Numbered from the stretch's first letter, positions 33,173 through 41,130 are shown. The stretch: DNA of 41,262 nt from Aestuariivirgaceae bacterium (GCA_028282065.1 JANQIR010000270.1:1-41262); one strand, 5' to 3'. Made by a program: numbers and translations. Notes: generated from the sequence alone by a model not told the origin.

Positions 33173-34545
33173 CAACGCACCGGCGCAAACGAAAACCGGT
33201 GCTCGAAGTCTGCTGGCGATTGCCCCTCTCCATCCAACTCCGCAAGGTTAGCCCAGGCACCATCATCGAAGCGCGCAGCCTGTTCTCCCCGTGTCCTCAA
33301 TTCCCTGCGGCAATAGTCGTAAAAGTCCCGGCCGTGCCATTTGGCTGCCAGGGCGGCCCCCGACCGCAGCATGGCCACACGCCGCCAGTCATCTTCCTCA
33401 CCGCGCCCACTCTTGTCATGATAGAATCTGGCGTCCGGACAGATCAGACAGCGAAAACCCTGCGCCCTTGCCCGCCACGACAGATCGACATCCTCACAAT
33501 AGAGAAAGAAACGTTCATCGAATCCACCGGTCCGCTCGAAAATCTCACGGCTCAACGCCAGACACGCTCCGGCGCACCAGCCGGTTTCAAAACTGTACGG
33601 ATCGTAGACCTTCGGCATCTCATCTGGAAACTGCAACGCCTCAACCAGTGCGTCACGGTTTGCCGCCGCCGCCATGACCAGGGTGCGCAGGCAGCCATTG
33701 AGGAAGAAGCCGTCCGGGTTCACACAGATATAGATATCGCTGCCCGCCGCGAACGCCTGGCGCATCATCAGGTTGTGGCCAGCGCCGAAACCTGCGTTCT
33801 CGCCATGCATGAGGTCCGTTTCCGGGCTACCGGAAATGTCAAACTCAAGCGGTACATCCGACTGATCGCGGATCAGCAGGCCGGCAAATGCTGCTTCAAG
33901 CTGTGGCGAGGCAGCCAGCTCCGCCGCGATAGAACGCCGGAGCCTGGCAATCTGTTCACGGCTATTGCCATAAACCACAACACCCAAATGAAAGGCAAAC
34001 CCACCAGGCAGGTCCGGCTCCTTTGGAAAAACCGCAGCATGGCAACCCGCCACATGGTCCTCATCGAGCCGTGCCGCACCCTGTGAACGAGCCAACAGTG
34101 ATTGAAGGCGCTGCGATCTGGGCAGGTCTTTTGGGCCAAACAGGTGACCGGACACATCCGGCCCGAAATACGGTGAGGGGCTGTGCCCGAAATCAAGACC
34201 CGCCTGGCAGAACGCCTGAAACGGATTGCGCCACGTTTCCGAAAGCTCCCGATGCTGCTTGCGATACCACTGAAGGTCAAAAAACAGGTTTGGCTTGCGC
34301 CGGAAATCACCGGCGTCCAATCGCCTGGAAAAGTCCAAAATTGGATGACCGCCACCAGGCGGCAGGTAACTTTGCCGGTAATAGGCACAATCGAAAAACG
34401 GATGCGGACTGAGGCCCCGCCTCACGCCCTCGTCTGCAAAATGCAGACGGGCCTGCACATCACCCGCCAGTTCGTGTTGCTGGGCATACCATCCCCAGTC
34501 CGCAGTACCCTGGGACTCCAGAAGGTCAAGCGGCAGCCCTTCCAT
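33169..34545 (-). CDS. GT2 family glycosyltransferase with N-terminal FD/HY repeats
   Basis: The protein is 458 residues from the ATG at 34545. Residues about 17-128 carry three worn copies of the repeat seen in two other proteins here (FFDCAYYRQSYLPPGGGHP, FFDLQWYRKQHRELSETW, and an earlier WGWYAQQHELAGD). Residues about 184-430 are a GT2 domain of the rhamnosyltransferase type: FHLGVVVYGNSREQIARL, ENAGFGAGHNLMMRQAF, DIYICVNPDGFF with the DxD-like strand NPD, and GWCAGACLALSREIFERTGG, FDERFFLYCEDVDLSWRA. The start overlaps the upstream stop as TGATG, and an A9 run lies just before it. The following gene is coupled by a GTGA. Confidence 0.87.
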   Translation of the reverse strand: MEGLPLDLLESQGTADWGWYAQQHELAGDVQARLHFADEGVRRGLSPHPFFDCAYYRQSYLPPGGGHPILDFSRRLDAGDFRRKPNLFFDLQWYRKQHRELSETWRNPFQAFCQAGLDFGHSPSPYFGPDVSGHLFGPKDLPRSQRLQSLLARSQGAARLDEDHVAGCHAAVFPKEPDLPGGFAFHLGVVVYGNSREQIARLRRSIAAELAASPQLEAAFAGLLIRDQSDVPLEFDISGSPETDLMHGENAGFGAGHNLMMRQAFAAGSDIYICVNPDGFFLNGCLRTLVMAAAANRDALVEALQFPDEMPKVYDPYSFETGWCAGACLALSREIFERTGGFDERFFLYCEDVDLSWRARAQGFRCLICPDARFYHDKSGRGEEDDWRRVAMLRSGAALAAKWHGRDFYDYCRRELRTRGEQAARFDDGAWANLAELDGEGQSPADFEHRFSFAPVRW

Positions 34546-34781
34546 CAACTTTTTTTTTGAGCCTTGCCGTTGCCAGTGAACCGCCCGGCCAGCCGGACCA
34601 GCCAGGGCCGCCGTTCAATCGTTTCGCGTACCTGATTGAAGATCTGCCAGTCTTGCGAAGATTTGATGCCATCGAGCTCGGCCTGAGCATGGAACAGGTG
34701 ATTTCGCAGAAGGTGGTTTTCGCGCTCGAGGTCCTCGGCCCGGGTGTCTTTGCTCGCCGCTTTCTTTCGCGCTGTCGTCAT
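34545..34781 (-). CDS. short coiled-coil protein upstream of a glycosyltransferase
   Basis: The 78-residue product begins at an ATG with GGAGA upstream and has a basic N-terminus. A heptad-like helix follows (AEDLERENHLLRNHLFHAQA then ELDGIKSSQDWQIFNQVRET) and a basic tail with RRPWLVRLAGRFTG. I do not recognise a family. The pattern SQDWQIFNQVRE resembles the short coiled coils that precede GT domains in other surface-glycan proteins (the 'S-x-S-W-R-x-T-x-P' type). It ends KAQKKS* inside an A9 run and shares one base with the next start. A -1 slip would fuse it to the glycosyltransferase. Confidence 0.7.
   Translation of the reverse strand: MTTARKKAASKDTRAEDLERENHLLRNHLFHAQAELDGIKSSQDWQIFNQVRETIERRPWLVRLAGRFTGNGKAQKKS
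34550..34558 (-). other. A9 homopolymer at an ORF junction (possible slippage site)
   Basis: On the coding strand the run AAAAAAAAA lies directly before GTTGATGG, where the coiled-coil ORF stops (TGA) and the glycosyltransferase ORF starts (ATG). The two ORFs are in frames differing by -1. Nine A residues are long enough for transcriptional slippage. Confidence 0.6.
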
Positions 34782-34909
34782 CGTATCTCCGGCAACTGAC
34801 CAGACATGATCTTACCCGCAGGGACCTGACTTTTGCAGACAGCCGTCCAGTCATGTCAAGTGGTCAGCTCAACCGCCCCGAGGCCCAGCACGGCAAGCAG
34901 GCGGTGAGA

Positions 34910-35893
34910 TCACCGATCAATCCCACGATAGCTCCTGTACCAATCCACAAATCGCGCCACCCCTGTTTCGATATCCGTTTTCGGAGCAAACCCGAAGTCC
35001 TCGGCCGCCGCTGCTATGTCTGCATAGGTTTGCTTAACATCGCCCGGCTGCATGGGCATCATCGCCTTTTGCGCCTGCCGCCCGGTTGCCTGTTCCAGAA
35101 CTTCAATAAGCCGGAGCAGGGGCACAGGCTGGTTGTTGCCCACATTGTAGATGCGGTGCGGCGGCTCTGCGTCATCATCTTTCGGTGGCCGGCCGGCGGC
35201 TGCAAGGATCGCTTCGGTAACATCGTCAATATAAGTCAAATCACGGCCCATCTGACCACGATTGAAAACCTCAATGGGTTTGCCGCCGAACAGCGCTTCG
35301 GTAAACAGCCAAACCGCCATGTCCGGCCGCCCCCATGGCCCGTAGACGGTGAAGAACCTCAGTCCGGTCTGCGGCATCCGGTAAAGATGCGCATAGCTAT
35401 GGCTGATCAGTTCATCCGCCCTCTTGGTAGCGGCATAAAGAGACACCGGATGGTCCACCGGGTCACTCTCGCAGTAAGGTAGTTTTTCGTTACCGCCATA
35501 GACCGAGCTGGATGATGCATAGCACAGGTGTTCGAACGCATCGTGATGCCGGCAGAACTCCAGCACGTTGAGATGCCCGGAAATATTCGAATGGATATAG
35601 GCGTGCGGGTTTTCGATGGAGTAGCGCACGCCCGGCTGGGCCGCCAAATGTATGACCTTGCAGATCTTTTCACCTGCCAGCGCCGCCGCCAGCGCCTTGT
35701 CGTCCGCTAGATCGGTTTGATGAAACACAAAGCCCTGAAAGCGCTCCAGTTCGGCCAGCCGGTCACGCTTCAATTCGAGCCCGCCATAGCCGGTCAGGCA
35801 ATCGATGCCAATGACCCGCTCACCGCGTGCCAGCAGGCGGCCTGCCGTGTGAAATCCAATGAAGCCTGCCGCCCCGGTCACGAGATAGGTCAT
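34910..35893 (-). CDS. UDP-glucuronate 4-epimerase-like NAD-dependent epimerase
   Basis: This extended SDR of 327 residues would convert UDP-glucuronate to UDP-galacturonate in the cytoplasm. It has VTGAAGFIGFHTAGRLL, DCLTGYGGLELKRDRL, HLAAQPGVRYSIENPHAYI and SSSSVYGGNEKLPY. YAATKRADELIS supplies the YxxxK pair, with RFFTVYGPWGRPDMAVWLFT and the subgroup-specific VFNRGQMGRDLTYIDDV. The UDP-glucuronate substrate can come from the Ugd enzyme encoded upstream in the same run. An alternative is another NDP-uronate epimerase. It is 17 bases downstream of a small lipoprotein gene. Confidence 0.92.
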   Translation of the reverse strand: MTYLVTGAAGFIGFHTAGRLLARGERVIGIDCLTGYGGLELKRDRLAELERFQGFVFHQTDLADDKALAAALAGEKICKVIHLAAQPGVRYSIENPHAYIHSNISGHLNVLEFCRHHDAFEHLCYASSSSVYGGNEKLPYCESDPVDHPVSLYAATKRADELISHSYAHLYRMPQTGLRFFTVYGPWGRPDMAVWLFTEALFGGKPIEVFNRGQMGRDLTYIDDVTEAILAAAGRPPKDDDAEPPHRIYNVGNNQPVPLLRLIEVLEQATGRQAQKAMMPMQPGDVKQTYADIAAAAEDFGFAPKTDIETGVARFVDWYRSYRGIDR

Positions 35894-35910
35894 GGGTTGT
35901 TGCGCTTGGA

Positions 35911-36330
35911 CTATGCGGCTGGCTGTCCATCAGCCAGATAGGCAACTTTCGAAGGTTTGCGGCACTGGGCAGCGGTCTTACGCAGATAAACCCATTCCAT
36001 AGACCTCTGGCTGAGCTCCAGGTCGATCAGGGTCTTGCCGCGATGTGGACGCACCGTTGCTCTGGCCAGCGTACCCCAAACATCCGATCCGACCGTGACT
36101 TCATAGCTCCGGCCCGGCCGCGCCATCTGGACATACGCAGAATAAGCGCTCCATGTGTCGTGAATACACTTGGAGACGGCAGCCGCATTGTACCTGGATT
36201 CGAACTCATACCTTGCCGGATCCGACAGAAACCCGTTCGACCCGCACCCCGCCAGCATCACGCTCATGGCGGACAGCAAAACAAATGCGACCGGTCCGCG
36301 TCGTGTTGGCTCAAGCTGGCTGACAATCAT
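35911..36330 (-). CDS. small lipoprotein, paralog of the one at 37870-38247
   Basis: The 139-residue protein has a basic N-terminus, a hydrophobic run and the lipobox LAGC (cysteine near residue 29), so it is probably lipid-anchored in the envelope. The mature part contains KCIHDTWSAYSAYVQMARPG, YEVTVGSDVWGTLARATVRP and a final cysteine region RKTAAQCRKP. These segments line up with the second small lipoprotein in this locus. I recognise no named domain. It sits between ugd and the uronate epimerase gene, so a role in export or assembly of the uronate-containing product is a reasonable guess only. Confidence 0.75.
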   Translation of the reverse strand: MIVSQLEPTRRGPVAFVLLSAMSVMLAGCGSNGFLSDPARYEFESRYNAAAVSKCIHDTWSAYSAYVQMARPGRSYEVTVGSDVWGTLARATVRPHRGKTLIDLELSQRSMEWVYLRKTAAQCRKPSKVAYLADGQPAA

Positions 36331-36357
36331 CGCTTATACTCATGTTGCAGGCGCGGT

Positions 36358-36372
36358 GCCTTGAGACAAGGC
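36358..36372. repeat. short hairpin downstream of ugd
   Basis: GCCTTG-AGA-CAAGGC forms a six-base stem with a three-base loop in the 151-base spacer between ugd and the lipoprotein gene. There is no T-tract. It could slow transcription or protect the transcript. Confidence 0.35.
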
Positions 36373-36481
36373 AACCCGACAATATTCCAATTCGCCGTCC
36401 GGGTCGAGCGCCCCGCACCGTCACAAACCGGCAGTTCCCGGCCGCCTGGGTAAGACCCAGACCCTTTAGAGCGCTTTGCGG

Positions 36482-37804
36482 TCATGCTGAACCGTTCCCC
36501 TCACCTTTGCCGATCCCGGTATAGGAAAACCCAAGATCCTTCATCTCCCGGCGATCATAAATATTCCTCAGGTCGGCGATCCGCGGCTCTTTCATGAGCG
36601 CCATGATACGTTGCATGTCAAGAGCCCTGAATTGCTCCCATTCAGTGACGATCACCATGGCATCGGCACCTGCGACACAGTCATAAGCATCCGAACAGAA
36701 CTCAACGTCGCTCAGGAACCGGCCCGCCTGCTCCATTCCCTTGGGATCATAGGCCCGCACGCTGGCTCCGGCATCTTGCAGGGCTTGCACGATGGCAAGA
36801 GATGGTGCTTCACGCATGTCATCCGTATTGGGCTTGAAGGTCAGCCCCAAAAGCGCGATCACCTTGCCGCGCACATTTCCGCCGCAGGCCGCCATCACTT
36901 TGCGGCCCATGGCACGTTTACGATGATCGTTGACCGCCACGACGGTCTCGACAATCCGGCTCGGTGCATCGTAGTCCTCGGCCGTTTTTACCAACGCCCT
37001 GGTATCCTTCGGGAAACACGATCCGCCATAGCCGGGCCCGGCATGCAGAAATTTCTCCCCGATGCGCCGGTCCAGTCCCATGCCAAGGGCCACGTCCTGC
37101 ACATCGGCACCGGTCCGTTCGCACAGGTCCGCCATCTCGTTGATGAAGGTGATCTTGACTGCCAGAAATGCGTTGGAAGCATATTTTATCAACTCGGCAG
37201 TGCGCCGCGATGTCATTACGAACGGCGACTTGTTGATGTAAAGCGGCCGGTAAACAGCGGCCATGACGTCCTGGGCTTTTAGGTCGTCGGTGCCGATCAC
37301 AATTCTGTCCGGATGCTTGAAATCATTGATCGCCGCGCCCTCGCGCAGGAATTCCGGGTTGGAAACCACGGCAAATTTCCCATCCGGCCGCGCCTCGCGC
37401 ATGATGCGTTCAACCGCATCGCCGGTTCCAACCGGCACTGTGGATTTCGTGACCACGACCGTGTAGCCGTCAAGCGCATCCGCAATCTGGCGGGCGGCAT
37501 CATAAACATATGTCAGGTCGGCGTGGCCATCTCCGCGGCGTGATGGCGTGCCAACGGCAATGAACACGACTTCGGCGTTTGAGACCGCATCTTCCAGCGC
37601 AGTCGTGAAGGCCAGCCGCTGTTCTGCCGCATTGCGCCGGACCAGTTCTTCCAGCCCCGGCTCATAGATCGGGATCTTACCGTCCTTAAGTGCGGCAATC
37701 TTGCCGGCATCGGTATCGACGCAGGTAACCGAGTGCCCGTAGTCGGCAAAGCAGGCTCCAGAAACCAGGCCGACATAGCCACTGCCAATCATTGCAATTT
37801 TCAT
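36482..37804 (-). CDS. ugd: UDP-glucose 6-dehydrogenase
   Basis: This enzyme oxidises UDP-glucose to UDP-glucuronate with two NAD in the cytoplasm. The 440-residue product starts MKIAMIGSGYVGLVSGACFA, the NAD-binding motif, then VFIAVGTPSRRGDGHADLTY and VVTKSTVPVGTGD. NPEFLREGAAINDF, the catalytic cysteine in YGGSCFPKDTRALV and LGLTFKPNTDDMREAPS are also present. All are invariant family motifs. It supplies UDP-GlcA for the epimerase downstream and possibly for a glucuronosyltransferase. It is flanked by two paralogous small lipoprotein genes. Confidence 0.97.
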   Translation of the reverse strand: MKIAMIGSGYVGLVSGACFADYGHSVTCVDTDAGKIAALKDGKIPIYEPGLEELVRRNAAEQRLAFTTALEDAVSNAEVVFIAVGTPSRRGDGHADLTYVYDAARQIADALDGYTVVVTKSTVPVGTGDAVERIMREARPDGKFAVVSNPEFLREGAAINDFKHPDRIVIGTDDLKAQDVMAAVYRPLYINKSPFVMTSRRTAELIKYASNAFLAVKITFINEMADLCERTGADVQDVALGMGLDRRIGEKFLHAGPGYGGSCFPKDTRALVKTAEDYDAPSRIVETVVAVNDHRKRAMGRKVMAACGGNVRGKVIALLGLTFKPNTDDMREAPSLAIVQALQDAGASVRAYDPKGMEQAGRFLSDVEFCSDAYDCVAGADAMVIVTEWEQFRALDMQRIMALMKEPRIADLRNIYDRREMKDLGFSYTGIGKGEGNGSA

Positions 37805-37869
37805 GTCCGCAACCGTGCTACGAAGAAACCGTCATTACAGAGCTGATGATCGGCGCCGGAGATTGCACC

Positions 37870-38247
37870 TCACGCGCCGGCGCACCGCCGGGCAAGTGGC
37901 GCAAGAACCTCCAGGCGTTGGAAGTAAATCGAGGATACCTTGATGCTGGTAGCTTTTTCTTGTGGGTTGACAACTGCTTCCGCGATTAGGCCCTGCGTTT
38001 CAACCATCCGGACCGTGTAAGCCCAATGCCGGCTTATGGTCACGCCTTCGGAATGCGCCGCCCATGCGGTACGGATGCACCGCGCAACGTGCCGGGCCGG
38101 CAGGTTTGAACTAAAATACCGGTCGATCGCCCGCTCTTCGGGAAATTCGGCTGAACACGCGGACACAAGGACGCCCGCAGCCACACACCCCGGCAACAGA
38201 GCGGCCCAACGCGGCCACAGCCTGAATTTTGTCTTCACACCCCCCAT
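37870..38247 (-). CDS. small lipoprotein, paralog of the one at 35911-36330
   Basis: The 125-residue protein has a signal sequence ending in the lipobox VSAC (cysteine near residue 30). Its mature part shows RHVARCIRTAWAAHSEGVTI, YTVRMVETQGLIAEAVVNP and YFQRLEVLAPLARRC. These match the second lipoprotein in the order C-I-x3-W-x-A-x-S, Y-x-V, G-x2-A-x-A-x-V-x-P and a terminal cysteine. I chose the ATG at 38247 with GAGGTGA upstream; a GTG at 38259 overlaps the KAS stop. It starts about eight bases after the ketosynthase gene, so the two are in one transcript. No named domain is known to me. Confidence 0.75.
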   Translation of the reverse strand: MGGVKTKFRLWPRWAALLPGCVAAGVLVSACSAEFPEERAIDRYFSSNLPARHVARCIRTAWAAHSEGVTISRHWAYTVRMVETQGLIAEAVVNPQEKATSIKVSSIYFQRLEVLAPLARRCAGA

Positions 38248-38255
38248 CGGGCAGC

Positions 38256-39473
38256 TCACCTCGCCGACTGAACGATCAGGACAGCATTAATACCGCCAAA
38301 TGCAAAGGAATTCGACATGGCAATGTCAATATTGCCGTCCCGTCCGATATTTGCCACAGGATCTTGCAGGCATTTGGGATCAGGTTCCAGCCAATTGATG
38401 GTCGGTGGAACGAAGTTGTCCCTTACGGACATGATCGTGACCACGAGTTCCAATGCACCGGCCGCGCCGAGGCCGTGCCCATGGATCGGTTTTGAGGATG
38501 AAACCGGCAGCGCGGCAAGATGTGCCCCGAACACCTTGGACAAGGCTTCCGTTTCGACCATGTCGTTCATGACCGTCCCGGTGCCGTGCGCGTTCACATA
38601 GTCGACGGAACCAGCCTCGATTCCCGCATCACGCAGGGCATCTTGCATGGCACCGGCAGCACCGTTCACGTCGGGCCGTACGATATCTCCGGCATCGCTG
38701 GTCGTGCCATACCCCACAAGTTCGATCAGCGGCTCGGCATTGCGACGTTCCACGGAACGCTCGCTTTCCAGCACAAACACGCCTGCGCCCTCGCCGAGCA
38801 CCATACCGTTGCGCCCCTTCGAAAACGGGCGGCAGGCCTGCGGCGCAAGCACCCGCAGCGCTTCCCACGCTCGGAATATGCTTGGCGTGATCAACGCCTC
38901 GCTGCCACCGACAATCGCACGCTCCACCATGCCGCTGCGGATGAACCAGGCTCCAAGGCCGATAGCCTGCGTGGCGGAGGAACATGCACTTGAGATGGCA
39001 AAGGACGGCCCCTTGCAACCATATCTCATGCTGACATGCGACGTGGCGGCATTGGGCATGGTGCGCGGCACCACCGTCGGGTCAGGCCTGCCCTCCCGCA
39101 CGTAATACATCTCATAGTGTTTATCATCGATAGTCGTCGCACCGCCGATGCCGGTGCCGATAATCACCGCCGTTCTGTCATCCAGCCTCTGACGTGGTTC
39201 GAATCCGGCCTGAACCATCGCTTCATCTGCCGCCGCAACGGCAAATTGGGTGAAGCGATCGCAGAAGATCAACTGGCCCGGCTCGATATAGGATTCGGGA
39301 TCGAACTCCTCCAGCCGCGCGGCGATTTTGACCTTGTTGCGCCAGGCACGGTCGAACTCGACACGCGAGACGCATGAGTGACCGCCGCGCGCCGCATGCC
39401 AAAGCCTGTCAGCACCAAGCCCGGCAGCACTGACACACCCCATTCCGGTGACAAAAACACGGCTGCCGTCCAC
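38256..39473 (-). CDS. beta-ketoacyl-ACP synthase, KAS II / NodE-like
   Basis: This condensing enzyme of 405 residues elongates an acyl chain on an ACP with malonyl-ACP. The catalytic cysteine is in FAISSACSSATQAIG (C164). The two histidines are in YVNAHGTGTVMND (H296) and GHGLGAAGALE (H333), with a lysine in SSSKPIHGHG. GEGAGVFVLE and SFAFGGINAVL complete the pattern. It is distinct from a housekeeping FabF in lying next to its own ACP, a NodE/NodF-like arrangement. It starts at a GTG three bases after the ACP stop. The chain it makes may feed the desaturase encoded upstream. Confidence 0.92.
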   Translation of the reverse strand: MDGSRVFVTGMGCVSAAGLGADRLWHAARGGHSCVSRVEFDRAWRNKVKIAARLEEFDPESYIEPGQLIFCDRFTQFAVAAADEAMVQAGFEPRQRLDDRTAVIIGTGIGGATTIDDKHYEMYYVREGRPDPTVVPRTMPNAATSHVSMRYGCKGPSFAISSACSSATQAIGLGAWFIRSGMVERAIVGGSEALITPSIFRAWEALRVLAPQACRPFSKGRNGMVLGEGAGVFVLESERSVERRNAEPLIELVGYGTTSDAGDIVRPDVNGAAGAMQDALRDAGIEAGSVDYVNAHGTGTVMNDMVETEALSKVFGAHLAALPVSSSKPIHGHGLGAAGALELVVTIMSVRDNFVPPTINWLEPDPKCLQDPVANIGRDGNIDIAMSNSFAFGGINAVLIVQSAR

Positions 39474-39476
39474 GTC

Positions 39477-39761
39477 TCAGGCCTGCTCCTTGAGGATCTG
39501 ATCCGCCAGACCGGATATGAAATCTTCGACCGTTTCCGCCTCCGTCAAAGGCCCGTCCACCGGAATATAGACGTCAAACTTGTCCTCCAGGGCGGTCAGT
39601 ATCATCACCACTTCGAAAGATTCCAATTCGAGGCTTTCCAGGGTCGCGTCAGGCGAAACCTTCTCGCGATCGACCATTCCCTCGGAAATGATCGTTTCAA
39701 TGATTTGCTCCTGGACTGATTCTTTGTCGAGCGGCTGCTCTTTTACTTTGGTATCCACCAT
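39477..39761 (-). CDS. acyl carrier protein (NodF-like, with ELES site)
   Basis: The 94-residue protein has the four-helix ACP layout. The phosphopantetheine serine is S48 in LESLELESFEVVMILTALED, where the usual GADSL or DSL is replaced by ELESF; aspartate is changed to glutamate. The following helix ALEDKFDVYIPVDG matches ACP helix II. It starts at an ATG with AAGG upstream and is followed three bases later by a KAS gene. It likely carries a dedicated acyl chain separate from housekeeping AcpP. Confidence 0.9.
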   Translation of the reverse strand: MVDTKVKEQPLDKESVQEQIIETIISEGMVDREKVSPDATLESLELESFEVVMILTALEDKFDVYIPVDGPLTEAETVEDFISGLADQILKEQA

Positions 39762-39966
39762 AGATTGCCTTGTTGAGTGGCGTGTCGACCGTCCCTGTGA
39801 GAATACCGCTCATGCCAGTACCGGCCGGAACTTTAGTAAATTCGCGTACGCAACGCCATAGTCAGTATTTTGATCCTGCGCGACATTCAAGTGCTACATT
39901 GTCACCGACCATGCGCTTACGAATCCATTGCGGCACGCTCTGATCATATGGATATCAGTCATTTGC

Positions 39967-41130
39967 CTAGCCGGTGCCGCCATCTTCGAGATGCAGTACA
40001 TTCCAATCCGCTCTACGGCGCGGACATCGGTCCGAATTATCCTGGCCTTGCAACGGATTGCGCCGCGAAGGGCTGAAATCATGCCGCACGTGTCGCCACC
40101 AATAACCGGCATAGGAGTATTCCGCCTCGTGGTGAAAGACATCGGGCGCCATCTTCTTCAGGGCCGGCAACCGGCTCCAGGCGACATTCGGGAAGGTATG
40201 ATGTTCATTGTGATAGCCCGTGTTGAACAAGATAGCGTTGATCGCACCGTAGCAAGATCGGGTTGGGTTGACCTCATCATCCCCGTCATGCTCGCTGAGC
40301 GATTGCCCAAGATTGGTAATGCCGAACTTGCCAAGAAAGATCGACAGCGCCCAATTATGGTATAACCAGCCGAGCACCCCGAAAGCCGCCAGCAGGAAGA
40401 CGTTCAAAGCCAGCGACACAGCCATGAACAGGCGTTTGTCGAATACGCTCGGCTTGCTTGCCCCGATGTGTCGTTTGGTATCGCCTTCAACGCCTGTCAG
40501 GTTCCGGTAAATCTTCGGCAGCGCCCAGTCGGTAACCAGAAACCCGAACGGCAGCAAATGCAGTATGAGCATTGCCACCGTTATCGCCCGCTGCAGCCGG
40601 GGCCGCGCCTTGATGACAAATTGTTTGGCCACGAAACCGCAGATGTTCTCATGCTCGTAGTCACGTTCGTAGTCACCCACGTAAGGATGATGCGAACTGA
40701 TGTGATCGTGCTGGTAGTTGAGCTGACGGCCGAAGGATCCGAGCACCAGTTCCAGGCCCAGATCAAACGCCAGTTTGCGCGGCCGATCCCGGAATATCAA
40801 CTTGTGCGCCGTCTCATGCACCAGCGAGCCCGCAGAATGCATGACAAGCTGGCCGAAGCAGAAAGCCACCACGAACACCACCATAAGATTGCTGCCTGAC
40901 ACCGCCCAGGCAAGTCCCCAGTGAACGGCCAGAAGAACCGGAATGGCCAGCGCCGAGCGCCAGTCCGGCCCGGCCAGTTCGCGCGCCTGGGGATGCGCGC
41001 TAAGCACCTGCCGGCGCATTTCGTTGTGCCGGCGCGCCTGCGCAGAAATACGGCCGCGCGCAGCCTCTGTCTGTTCGCCGTGTTCCACTGCGGTTTCACA
41101 ACACCGGCGTTCCTGTTTGGTGGACCCCAT
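39967..41130 (-). CDS. membrane fatty-acid desaturase, sphingolipid delta-4 desaturase (DEGS)-like
   Basis: The 387-residue protein has several membrane helices and three histidine boxes: HETAH (105-109), HDHISSHH (141-148) and GYHNEHH (305-311). The last reads GYHNEHHTFPNVAWSRLP, followed by KMAPDVF and YWWRHVRHDF. This is close to the eukaryotic dihydroceramide desaturase pattern (NEHHDFPNIP...). The N-terminal RHNEMRRQVLSAHPQARELAG also fits that family. A di-iron site would oxidise a lipid chain in the membrane with electrons from an unknown donor. A basic C-terminal tail of about 35 residues is unusual. It is 205 bases upstream of the ACP gene on the same strand. Confidence 0.85.
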   Translation of the reverse strand: MGSTKQERRCCETAVEHGEQTEAARGRISAQARRHNEMRRQVLSAHPQARELAGPDWRSALAIPVLLAVHWGLAWAVSGSNLMVVFVVAFCFGQLVMHSAGSLVHETAHKLIFRDRPRKLAFDLGLELVLGSFGRQLNYQHDHISSHHPYVGDYERDYEHENICGFVAKQFVIKARPRLQRAITVAMLILHLLPFGFLVTDWALPKIYRNLTGVEGDTKRHIGASKPSVFDKRLFMAVSLALNVFLLAAFGVLGWLYHNWALSIFLGKFGITNLGQSLSEHDGDDEVNPTRSCYGAINAILFNTGYHNEHHTFPNVAWSRLPALKKMAPDVFHHEAEYSYAGYWWRHVRHDFSPSRRNPLQGQDNSDRCPRRRADWNVLHLEDGGTG

